Source: Propionibacteriaceae bacterium (GTDB taxonomy: Bacteria; Actinomycetota; Actinomycetes; Propionibacteriales; Propionibacteriaceae). From it: a stretch of 11,694 bases of DNA. This document shows positions 5,663 to 11,694 of this stretch, one piece after another; position 1 is the first letter of the stretch; every line of letters begins with the position of its first letter. The stretch lies in assembly GCA_024636075.1 (NCBI GenBank), contig JAGXHS010000053.1, forward strand, positions 1 through 11,694, read 5' to 3'. Below the pieces are notes generated by a model. It was not told where the DNA came from and searched no databases. It saw only the letters and a program-made list of their open reading frames with translations. A program made the position numbers and the translations under genes.

Positions 5663-6964
5663 TTACTTGAGCAGACCTTCCAAATCGGTCTGCAGCCTGT
5701 CGAACACTGCCTTGGGCGTGCTGTTGCCCTGGATGGCGTTGTAGGTCGCGTCCTGGATGGCCAGGGTCACGTCACCGTATTCAACGGCCTTCGGGCGCGG
5801 CTCAGCGTTGGCAAGCGACGCCCGCAGCACCGGCATGTAGGGGAACTGCTTGACAAGTTCCTCATCGGAGTAGAGCCCCTCGATCGTGGGGGCCTGCGAG
5901 GACACGATGGTGTGGGCCTTCTGATTCTCGGCCGAGTTCCACCACTTGATGAACTCCTTGGCCGTGCCCAGGTTCTTGGCGGTCGTGGTCACACCCATGT
6001 TGTGACCACCAAGGGTGGAGACTCCGACGCCGTCCTTGCCCGGCAACTGCGCGACGGCGAACTTGCCGTTGACCTCGGAGGAACCGTCATCCTTGTTGGC
6101 CAGCGTGTACACGTAGGGCCAGTTGCGCAGGAAAACCAGGTTGCCGCTCTGGAAGGCGTTGCGCGACTCCTCTTCCTGCCAGGTCTGGGCAGCCTTGGGA
6201 ATGGTGCCGTCGTCGAACCAGTCGACCATTTGGTTGACGCCACTCATCGCGGCGTCCGAGTTCACGTCAGGCTTGCCATCGGCCGTGATGAACGTACCCC
6301 CGGCGGAGTTGATGAACTCGGCGATGTTGCAGGTCAGGCCCTCGTACTTCTGGAACTGTCCGCCCCAGCAGTTGATGCTCGCCTGGCCGGGCAGCTTCTT
6401 CACCGCGTCACAGGCCGCGACGACCTCGTCCCAGGTCTTCGGCGGTTCGGCGATGCCCGCTTGCTCCAGCAGATCCGTGCGGTAGTACATCATGGCGCCG
6501 TCGGAGGTGGCCGGAAACGCGTAGAGCTTGTCGAAGTAGGTGCCCGAATCGACGGCCGGCTTGAGATAACCGTCCGTCGGGAACTGGTCCTTGGGCAGTT
6601 CCTGGATGTACTGGTTGCCGGCGAACTCAGCGGTCCACACCACATCGACCGAGAGCACGTCATAGCCCTTGGCGCCGTTGGTGGTGGCGTTCTCGATCAT
6701 TGCCGCACGCTGCTCGTCGGCGCTGTCGGAGAGCTCAGCGAAGGTCACTTTCTGATCGGGGTACAACTTGTTCCACTCATCGATCGCCGGCTGGACGTAG
6801 CCGGACGTGTCCTTGCCCTGGACATAGGTGATCGGACCCGTCTGGGTCCAGTCCGCGCCATCCGAGCTGCCGGAGTCTGAGCCGCCACAAGCGGCCGTGG
6901 CTAGTACTGCCAGGAGCGCGACCCCCGTCACCGCGATGCGGCGGGCGTTTTTTCGTACTGTCAT
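5663..6964 (-). CDS. Sugar ABC transporter substrate-binding lipoprotein (family 1)
   Basis: A 433-residue secreted lipoprotein that would capture the sugar and deliver it to the two permeases. The start is ATG 6964 with GAGG six bases upstream; a longer reading from 7138 would bury the signal peptide. Residues 1-26 are a lipoprotein signal: basic MTVRKNARR, a hydrophobic core, then LATAAC with the lipidated Cys26 (Thr at -3 is a little unusual). A Gly/Ser-rich linker follows. MYYRTDLLEQAG, EPPKTWDEV, GQFQKYEGL and FLRNWPYVY are typical of maltose/trehalose-type binding proteins (LpqY/ThuE-like). The importer is probably for an alpha-glucoside, but the exact sugar is open. No ATPase gene follows in the operon, as is usual where a shared MsiK-type ATPase serves many importers. 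A broken paralogue lies at 1013-1290. Confidence 0.93.
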   Translation of the reverse strand: MTVRKNARRIAVTGVALLAVLATAACGGSDSGSSDGADWTQTGPITYVQGKDTSGYVQPAIDEWNKLYPDQKVTFAELSDSADEQRAAMIENATTNGAKGYDVLSVDVVWTAEFAGNQYIQELPKDQFPTDGYLKPAVDSGTYFDKLYAFPATSDGAMMYYRTDLLEQAGIAEPPKTWDEVVAACDAVKKLPGQASINCWGGQFQKYEGLTCNIAEFINSAGGTFITADGKPDVNSDAAMSGVNQMVDWFDDGTIPKAAQTWQEEESRNAFQSGNLVFLRNWPYVYTLANKDDGSSEVNGKFAVAQLPGKDGVGVSTLGGHNMGVTTTAKNLGTAKEFIKWWNSAENQKAHTIVSSQAPTIEGLYSDEELVKQFPYMPVLRASLANAEPRPKAVEYGDVTLAIQDATYNAIQGNSTPKAVFDRLQTDLEGLLK

Positions 6965-7060
6965 CGTTGACCTCACTTCATCGTGTTCTGCCCTGAGCAG
7001 AGCTGGAATGGAAACTAGTACAATCTTCACGGCCCCGCCAGCGATACAGGCGAAATGAGG

Positions 7061-7098
7061 ACGATCGTTACCAATTCGGTAGTCATGACCAACGGTCA
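7061..7098. promoter_or_regulatory. Two short palindromes upstream of the transporter operon, possible operators
   Basis: ACGATCGT (7061-7068) is a perfect 8-bp dyad set in GGTAACGATCGTCC on the minus strand. TGACCAACGGTCA (7086-7098) is a 5-3-5 dyad. Both lie 97-134 bases upstream of the binding-protein start, where a repressor or activator of sugar uptake could bind. I see no -35/-10 pair with good spacing in 6965-7141, and no gene there. Confidence 0.3.
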
Positions 7099-7141
7099 AC
7101 GTGCCCATCGACTCACCGCGCTGATCAAGGTCGCGCATCCT

Positions 7142-7450
7142 TCAGGAACGTCGACGGACCTTGGACACCATACGGCGAACAGCGACCAGCGCGATCACGG
7201 TACCGACCAGGACGCCCGCGACGATCGCCAACCGATCGGTGCGCAGTCCGTCGTCGTCGATGACGGTGGACTTGGCGTTGTCCAGCTCGGTCCGCGCGAA
7301 CGACTTGACGTCGTCCACGGCGCGCTGCTTCACGGCCTTGGGGTGCACTTCGCGAACCAGACCCTCGACATTGGCCGACATGCGTGCCCGCGCGGCGTGC
7401 AGGTCTTTGCGAATCTGATCGGCACTACGCCGATCCGAAGCCTGGGCCAT
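7142..7450 (-). CDS. DUF3618 family small membrane protein
   Basis: A 102-residue protein. The N-terminal part carries the DUF3618 signature: RRSADQIRKDLHAARARMSA (7-26) followed by NVEGLVREVHPKAV. A charged, probably helical middle stretch follows. One membrane segment (LAIVAGVLVGTVIALVAV, 74-91) ends in a basic RR..KVRRRS tail, which suggests a cytoplasmic C-terminus. The start is ATG 7450 because GGAGG lies five bases upstream; a start at 7486 would add 12 residues without a good ribosome-binding site. Related proteins are common in actinobacteria, often near phage-holin-family or DUF3073-type stress genes, but their function is unknown. The gene diverges from the peroxiredoxin gene across a 176-base gap. 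Confidence 0.82.
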   Translation of the reverse strand: MAQASDRRSADQIRKDLHAARARMSANVEGLVREVHPKAVKQRAVDDVKSFARTELDNAKSTVIDDDGLRTDRLAIVAGVLVGTVIALVAVRRMVSKVRRRS

Positions 7451-7588
7451 GTGATCCTCCACGATGTTCTCAGCTGGGTGAGCCATCGGTGTCTCCGATG
7501 ACTGTGCAGCCCCCAGACTATGCCCCCGGCCAGCGAATGCGCCGCCAAAACGGCACCTTCACGGCGGGTGATCGCTGGTCGGAGATCA

Positions 7589-7626
7589 TTGGCACGGCTG
7601 CTCGCCGGTGGCCTAGGGTGTGGTGC
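7589..7626 (+). promoter_or_regulatory. Candidate promoter giving a leaderless peroxiredoxin message
   Basis: TAGGGT at 7614-7619 ends seven bases before the ATG at 7627, and no Shine-Dalgarno sequence precedes that ATG. TTGGCA at 7589-7594 is a reasonable -35 box, although the spacer of 19 is long. The spacing predicts transcription starting at about the A of the start codon. Confidence 0.4.
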
Positions 7627-8109
7627 ATGACGACTCTCGAAGCGGGTTCCCCAGCCCCGGCTTTCACTCTTCCTGATGCCGATGGCACCAGCGTCTCACT
7701 GCGCGACTTCGCCGGCAGGAACGTGGTGCTGTATTTCTACCCCGCCGCGATGACGCCCGGTTGCACCGTGCAGGCCGTCGACTTCACTGCCAGCGCGGAC
7801 GCCTACTCGGCGGCGGGCTACCACATCGTCGGCATCTCACCGGACACGCCGAGGAGGCTGGCAGCCTTCCGAGACAAAAGCGATCTCCACATCACGCTGT
7901 TGGCCGACCCTGATCGTGAGGTGCTGGAGGCCTACGGCGCCTACGGCGAGAAGATGCTCTACGGCAAGGCGATCGAAGGCGTGATCCGCTCTACCTTCGT
8001 CATCGCCGTGAACGAGGACGGTTCTGGCACCATTGAGCTGGCGCGCTACAACGTGAAGTCGAACGGCCACGTTGCCCGGCTCGCCAGGAAACTCGGCATC
8101 ACGAGCTGA
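7627..8109 (+). CDS. bcp: Peroxiredoxin, BCP/PrxQ type
   Basis: A 160-residue cytosolic thiol peroxidase that reduces hydrogen peroxide and organic hydroperoxides. The thioredoxin-like fold begins with GSPAPAFTLPDADG. The peroxidatic motif PAAMTPGCT (39-47) holds catalytic Cys46, with Pro39 and Thr43 in the expected places. The usual BCP resolving cysteine five residues later is absent (Val51 in CTVQAVDF), and no other cysteine is present, so the enzyme should work by a 1-Cys mechanism needing an outside thiol. The conserved Arg is in GVIRSTFVI. ATG 7627 fits the family N-terminus; earlier in-frame starts would add residues foreign to the family. The tRNA-Leu begins 12 bases after the stop and may be cotranscribed. 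Confidence 0.92.
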   Translation: MTTLEAGSPAPAFTLPDADGTSVSLRDFAGRNVVLYFYPAAMTPGCTVQAVDFTASADAYSAAGYHIVGISPDTPRRLAAFRDKSDLHITLLADPDREVLEAYGAYGEKMLYGKAIEGVIRSTFVIAVNEDGSGTIELARYNVKSNGHVARLARKLGITS

Positions 8110-8121
8110 GCACGCACTGCA

Positions 8122-8203
8122 GCCGGAGTGGTGGAATTGGCAGACACGCAGGATTTAGGTTCCTGTACCGCAAGGTGTGAGGGTTCGAGTCCCTTCTCCG
8201 GCA
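8122..8203 (+). tRNA. tRNA-Leu (anticodon UAG)
   Basis: An 82-base class II tRNA. The acceptor stem is GCCGGAG with CTCCGGC. The anticodon arm is CAGGA TTTAGGT TCCTG (anticodon TAG), followed by a long variable arm (ACCGCAAGGTGT). The T arm is GAGGG TTCGAGT CCCTT and the discriminator is A. CCA is not encoded (ACCC follows). No convincing promoter of its own is seen in the 12-base gap after the peroxiredoxin stop. It converges with dinB, and 8204-8231 shows no clear terminator. Confidence 0.96.
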
Positions 8204-8231
8204 CCCTTTCAGTCGGTGCGATCTCGGCTGG

Positions 8232-9575
8232 TCAAGAAATCGCTTCTTCGGCTGATGTGTCGCCGGGCAGCGGCAACAGGTCCGCGGCCAATTCCAGTTG
8301 CGGATCGTCGACACGCAGATCGCGAACTGGACCGACCCCCGTCAATCTGGTCTCGAACCGCACCGTGACACGACCCAGTCCGCTTCCCCACACCCATCCG
8401 CGGCCATGCTCGGAGTGCAGCACCTCCACACCCGGCGACCACCCGGGTGAGCGTCGCCACTGCGGATCCGGAGTCTCCTCGACCTCGTCAACGCCGTCGG
8501 ATGGGATGTCGAAGAGCTCTTCCTGGGCGGAACTGACGAAGTTCGACACCCCAACCCCGATCAAGCGAACCCCCTGCAGGAGGGGCACCGCCCCCAGTAG
8601 TTCAGATGCCACCTGCGCCACGCGTTCCGCGCCGTCAAACGCACCGGCCAGGGTTCGAGACCGGGTCGAGGTGGTGAAATCAGCCTGACGCACCTTCAGC
8701 GTGACCGTCCTGGCGAAGACATGTCCAGCTCGCAATCGGGCGGCCACCACGGCAGAATCCCGACGCAGAATCCGTTCCAGCACCTCGCGGTCGTGCTGGT
8801 CCTCGGCGAAGGTGTCCTCCACCGAGATCGACTTGGCTTCGCGCTCGCTGGCCACTGGTCGATCATCGCGGGCGTGCGCCAGCCGGTGCAGGTTCTCCCC
8901 ACTCGACACCCCCAGCTCGCGGGTGAGCTCACCGAGACTGGCCGATTGCAGCTGTTCGACGGTGTGGATACCCAGCGCCTCCAACCTGGAACCGGTCGCC
9001 GGGCCGACACCGGGCACCGCCCGCACACTCAGTGGGGCGATCAATGCAGCCTCGGTCCCGGGTTGAACGATGTGCACACCATCCGGTTTTGCCATTTCGG
9101 AGGCGACCTTGGCCATGAATTTGCTGGAGCCGACTCCGACCGAGGCGGTCAGACCGGCCGTGCGTCGAGTCACCTCTATGCGCAGGCCCGCGATCAACTG
9201 GCGCACAGCCTCGCGGTCAGAGCAGTCCACTCCCCCGGCCCTCAGGTCGACGAACGCCTCGTCCAGGCTCAACCCCTCGACGTTCGGCGACAGCTCCTTC
9301 AGCAGCTCCATCACCACCCGGCTCGACTGCCGGTAGGCGTCGAAACGCCCGGACAGATACGCTGCGTGCGGAGCGCGCCGACGGGCTTCGGACATCGCCA
9401 TCGCTGAACCGACCCCGAGACGACGGGCCTCGTAGGACGCAGTCGAGACCACCCCGCGGCCACCGAGGCCACCGACCACCACCTGCTTGCCGCGGAGCGA
9501 CGGTTTGTCCCGCTGCTCGACGGCGGCGAAGAAGGCATCCATGTCGAGGTGCAACACACTCGCCTCGGCCCGCAT
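8232..9575 (-). CDS. dinB: DNA polymerase IV (Y-family, DinB)
   Basis: A 447-residue translesion polymerase that extends past damaged or mismatched bases with low fidelity. The N-terminal palm has VLHLDMDAFFAAVE (7-20) with metal ligand Asp11 and likely steric gate Phe16. The second catalytic motif SLDEAF gives Asp105 and Glu106. A helix-hairpin-helix region (VPGVGPATGSRLEALGI, 187-203) and a little-finger domain follow. QEELF (351-355) looks like a sliding-clamp binding motif. The C-terminal 80 or so residues, including HSEHGRGWVWGSGLGRVTVR, form an extension often seen in actinobacterial DinB proteins. ATG 9575 is chosen because it fits the family N-terminus; its ribosome-binding site is weak. 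It follows the fusion gene by 35 bases and may be its last cotranscribed partner. Confidence 0.93.
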   Translation of the reverse strand: MRAEASVLHLDMDAFFAAVEQRDKPSLRGKQVVVGGLGGRGVVSTASYEARRLGVGSAMAMSEARRRAPHAAYLSGRFDAYRQSSRVVMELLKELSPNVEGLSLDEAFVDLRAGGVDCSDREAVRQLIAGLRIEVTRRTAGLTASVGVGSSKFMAKVASEMAKPDGVHIVQPGTEAALIAPLSVRAVPGVGPATGSRLEALGIHTVEQLQSASLGELTRELGVSSGENLHRLAHARDDRPVASEREAKSISVEDTFAEDQHDREVLERILRRDSAVVAARLRAGHVFARTVTLKVRQADFTTSTRSRTLAGAFDGAERVAQVASELLGAVPLLQGVRLIGVGVSNFVSSAQEELFDIPSDGVDEVEETPDPQWRRSPGWSPGVEVLHSEHGRGWVWGSGLGRVTVRFETRLTGVGPVRDLRVDDPQLELAADLLPLPGDTSAEEAIS

Positions 9576-9610
9576 CTGACCAGTGTGCCCGACAGCGGAA
9601 GTGCTGGGGT

Positions 9611-10624
9611 TCAGCCCACTCCGTTGAGCAACCACGGCACCGACCGCGAGTAGACCATGTGTGGATTGCCCCACTTGTCCACATGATCCGCCATCCGGTA
9701 CAGACCCAACCGCTCCACCACCTGTGTTCCGGCTCTGTCGCCGGGCATCAGGTAGGCGCGTACCTCAGCTGTGGGGTCCAACTCCGCCAGTCGTGAGAAT
9801 CCAGCCCGGCTGAGTTCCACGGCATAGCCACGCCCCTGCACCGACTTGTCGAGTTGGAAGAACAGGTTCCAGTAGGGCAGGGGTCCGTCCAACTGCTGGC
9901 GCAGGCCTCCGGTTCCGATCCACCGCGAGTCGTTCGCTTCGCGCACCAGCCAGCATCCGAGCCCGTGCTGGATCCAGGAATCCACGTTGGTCTGAAGGTC
10001 CACTTCCGGATGCACGTCCGTGTATCCGCTGCGCAATCCCGTCCGATGCATCTCCCATTCCGAGTGCAAACCGTGCCACGCCTCGTCGTCACGCTGGCTG
10101 ACCGGTTCGAGCACCAGCCGATCAGTGTGGGTGATCGGCGCGTGCCGGACGAAGTCGAAACCGTCGTTGTGCTCCCGGGTGATCTCGCGCCACTGCCCCG
10201 GATCCACCGGTGGCAGGTGAACGGTCCCCTCCGGGGTCTGGTGGACCTCGGTCAGATCCAGCCCCGTCAACCGGTGCCAGGTCTGGCGATAGATCTCGCC
10301 TCCGCCGGCCACCCAGCAGATCTTCTCGCGGTCAATCTCGTCGGCCATTTGCAGGGACTGCTCGACGCTGGTCGCGACGTAGACCCGGGTGGCCTCGTCC
10401 TCAACCCGCGGCGGTTGCCAGTCGGTCTGGCGGGTGATCACGATGGTGGTCCGGCCTGGCAACGGGCGTCCGATCGCCTCGAACGTGGCGCGCCCCATCA
10501 GCAGCACGTGCCCGGTGGTGACCCGCTTGAACCGGGCGAAATCCTCCGGCAAATGCCATGGGATGTCTCGCCCGTCCCCGATCACGCCGTTGCTGGCAAC
10601 GGCGGCAATGGCGACGACCTGCAT
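9611..10624 (-). CDS. folA: Dihydrofolate reductase fused to a GNAT acetyltransferase
   Basis: A single 337-residue frame with two domains. Residues 1-160 are a complete DHFR, which reduces dihydrofolate to tetrahydrofolate with NADPH. It shows GDGRDIPWHLPEDFARFK (catalytic-position Asp28, Trp23), LLMGRATFEAIGRPLPGRT (41-59) and VAGGGEIY (105-112). About residues 165-327 are a RimJ/RimL-type GNAT N-acetyltransferase: TDRLVLEP at its start, IGTGGLR (236-242), and the acetyl-CoA loop in SVQGRGYAVELSRAG (261-275), ending with ERLGLYRMADH. No stop lies at the junction, and no start codon there carries a ribosome-binding site, so this looks like a true fusion. The start overlaps the thyA stop by one base (TGATG). 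The pairing with thymidylate synthase, which makes dihydrofolate, is the classic thyA-folA partnership. The acetyltransferase substrate is unknown. Confidence 0.92.
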   Translation of the reverse strand: MQVVAIAAVASNGVIGDGRDIPWHLPEDFARFKRVTTGHVLLMGRATFEAIGRPLPGRTTIVITRQTDWQPPRVEDEATRVYVATSVEQSLQMADEIDREKICWVAGGGEIYRQTWHRLTGLDLTEVHQTPEGTVHLPPVDPGQWREITREHNDGFDFVRHAPITHTDRLVLEPVSQRDDEAWHGLHSEWEMHRTGLRSGYTDVHPEVDLQTNVDSWIQHGLGCWLVREANDSRWIGTGGLRQQLDGPLPYWNLFFQLDKSVQGRGYAVELSRAGFSRLAELDPTAEVRAYLMPGDRAGTQVVERLGLYRMADHVDKWGNPHMVYSRSVPWLLNGVG

Positions 10625-11418
10625 CAGACGGCGATGGGGGCTTTGATGCCCGGGTGCGGGTCGTACCCGACGACGGTGATGTCGTCGAGATCAAACTCGT
10701 CGATGCTTCTGACAGCCGGGTTCAGCTGCAGCGTCGGTAGTGGTCTGGTTGCGCGAGTCAACTGAAGCTCCCCCTGATCGATGTGATTCGCATACAGATG
10801 TGCGTCGCCCAGCGTGTGCACGAATTCCCCGACGTGCAGCTCGCACACCTGTGCCACCAGGTGAGTCAGCAAGGCATATGACGCAATGTTGAACGGTACC
10901 CCGAGGAAGACATCCGCGGAACGCTGGTACAACTGACAAGATAGCTTGTCCTCTGCCACGTAGAACTGGAACATGGTGTGACACGGCGGCAGCGCCATCT
11001 GACTGACGTCAGCGACGTTCCAGGCGCTGACGACGTGTCGGCGCGAATCGGGATCCGACCGGATCGAGTCAATGACCTGCTGGATCTGGTCGATGTGGCG
11101 ACCGTCCGGTGTCGGCCAGCTGCGCCACTGATGGCCGTACACAGGCCCCAGGTCACCGTGCTCGTCGGCCCACTCGTCCCAGATGGTGATGCCGCGCTCG
11201 TGCAGCCATCCGATGTTGGTGTCGCCGCGCAGAAACCAGAGCAGCTCTCCGAAAATGGATCGGGTGTGCAGCTTCTTGGTGGTCAGCAACGGAAAGCCTT
11301 CGGCCAGATCGAACCTCATCTGGTGGGCGAAGACGCTTCTGGTTCCGGTGCCGGTGCGATCTGACTTCGTGACGCCCTCGTCCAGGATGCGCTGCACCAG
11401 ATCGAGGTACTGCTTCAT
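10624..11418 (-). CDS. thyA: Thymidylate synthase
   Basis: A 264-residue cytosolic enzyme that methylates dUMP to dTMP with methylenetetrahydrofolate and releases dihydrofolate for the neighbouring reductase. The length equals E. coli ThyA, and the nucleophile Cys146 falls at the same position, in LPPCHTMFQFYV. Other landmarks are SDRTGTGTRSVF (19-30), TKKLHTRSIFGELLWFLRG (47-65), GPVYGHQWRSW (91-101), DSRRHVVSAWN (124-134), CQLYQRSADVFLGVPFNIA (160-178) and HTLGDAHLYANH. Its ATG overlaps the rdgB stop by four bases (ATGA), and its stop overlaps the DHFR-GNAT start by one base. That is a tightly coupled operon with no room for internal promoters between the coding regions. Confidence 0.98.
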   Translation of the reverse strand: MKQYLDLVQRILDEGVTKSDRTGTGTRSVFAHQMRFDLAEGFPLLTTKKLHTRSIFGELLWFLRGDTNIGWLHERGITIWDEWADEHGDLGPVYGHQWRSWPTPDGRHIDQIQQVIDSIRSDPDSRRHVVSAWNVADVSQMALPPCHTMFQFYVAEDKLSCQLYQRSADVFLGVPFNIASYALLTHLVAQVCELHVGEFVHTLGDAHLYANHIDQGELQLTRATRPLPTLQLNPAVRSIDEFDLDDITVVGYDPHPGIKAPIAV

Positions 11419-11694
11419 TGCGCGGTCTCCGAGCTCGACAACACCTCAGCGAGCACCGGCACCATGGCGCGCACCGCCTGGCCTCGATGGGACAGGGCAT
11501 CCTTGTCGAACGGTGACAGTTCCGCGCTGGTGATGCCGAACCCCTCGGGTATGAAGATCGGGTCATAGCCGAAGCCATTGCCGCCGCGCGGCTCCTCCGC
11601 CAGGCTCCCTGGCCATTCGGCGCGCACGATGTGCTCCTGCCCGTCGGCGGTGACCAGAGCCATCGCGCAGACGAAATGTGCGCCTCGCTGGGTG
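11415..11694 (-). CDS. rdgB: RdgB/HAM1 non-canonical purine NTP pyrophosphatase (3' part)
   Basis: The C-terminal 92 or so residues of an enzyme that removes dITP, dXTP and related nucleotides from the pool by hydrolysis to the monophosphate and pyrophosphate. The frame is open to the window edge, so the 5' half lies outside. Visible family motifs are AHFVCAMALV, PRGGNGFGYDPIFIPEGFG (the substrate-specificity stretch), TSAELSPFDKDALSHRGQA and the C-terminal helix. ATGA overlap with thyA implies cotranscription and places nucleotide sanitation directly upstream of dTMP synthesis. The first methionine visible in frame (codon 11663-11661) is internal to the family fold and is not the start. Confidence 0.95.
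   Translation of the reverse strand, partial: TQRGAHFVCAMALVTADGQEHIVRAEWPGSLAEEPRGGNGFGYDPIFIPEGFGITSAELSPFDKDALSHRGQAVRAMVPVLAEVLSSSETAQ

Noticed and set aside
5603..6880. 425-codon plus-strand open frame opposite the binding-protein gene
   Set aside because: It is fully antisense to a well-supported lipoprotein gene, with composition expected from GC-rich codon bias, no ribosome-binding site and no family motifs.
6965..7138. Upstream ATG 7138 as the start of the binding-protein gene
   Set aside because: It would place 58 residues before a clear lipoprotein signal peptide; ATG 6964 has a Shine-Dalgarno sequence and a correct signal length.
9854..10765. 303-codon plus-strand frame opposite the DHFR-GNAT gene and the end of thyA
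   Set aside because: Antisense shadow of two conserved genes, without recognisable domains.

Overview
This window is chromosomal DNA from a high-GC Gram-positive bacterium, most likely an actinobacterium. The signs are GC-rich third codon positions, TANNNT-type -10 boxes placed right in front of start codons, a DUF3618 protein, an actinobacterial-style DinB polymerase with a long C-terminal extension, and a sugar ABC transporter with no ATPase gene of its own. A family such as Propionibacteriaceae is plausible, but the sequence alone does not settle it.

Left part (1-3560): an aldo/keto reductase gene (+) is followed by a gene-poor stretch holding the decayed remains of a sugar-binding-protein gene (-). 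Then comes a GH13_18 glycoside phosphorylase gene (+) that closely resembles glucosylglycerate phosphorylase (E. coli YcjM type). A tRNA-Lys(CUU) gene (-) follows, with its own promoter and terminator. An imperfect direct repeat of about 50 bp (958-1011 and 3339-3388) brackets the relic and the phosphorylase. The right copy forms half of the tRNA-Lys terminator. This looks like the scar of an insertion between a once-convergent reductase gene and tRNA-Lys.

Middle part (3561-7141): a complete CUT1-type sugar importer on the minus strand, in the order binding lipoprotein, MalF-like permease, MalG-like permease. The relic at 1013-1290 is a diverged paralogue of this binding protein. The importer presumably borrows a shared ATPase (MsiK type) encoded elsewhere and takes up an alpha-glucoside. 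The nearby intracellular phosphorylase could cleave such a sugar to glucose 1-phosphate, but that link is inference.

Right part (7142-11694): a small DUF3618 membrane protein (-) diverges from a BCP-type peroxiredoxin gene (+), which is followed by tRNA-Leu(UAG) (+). A minus-strand nucleotide-metabolism cluster then runs rdgB (cut by the window edge), thyA, a dihydrofolate reductase fused in frame to a GNAT acetyltransferase, and dinB. The first three overlap by 1-4 bases and dinB follows after 35 bases. The cluster joins nucleotide-pool cleaning, dTMP synthesis, folate recycling and translesion synthesis.

The most unusual items are the DHFR-GNAT fusion, the repeat-bounded phosphorylase segment with its transporter relic, and a perfect 12-bp palindrome lying across the start codon of the MalF-like permease gene.
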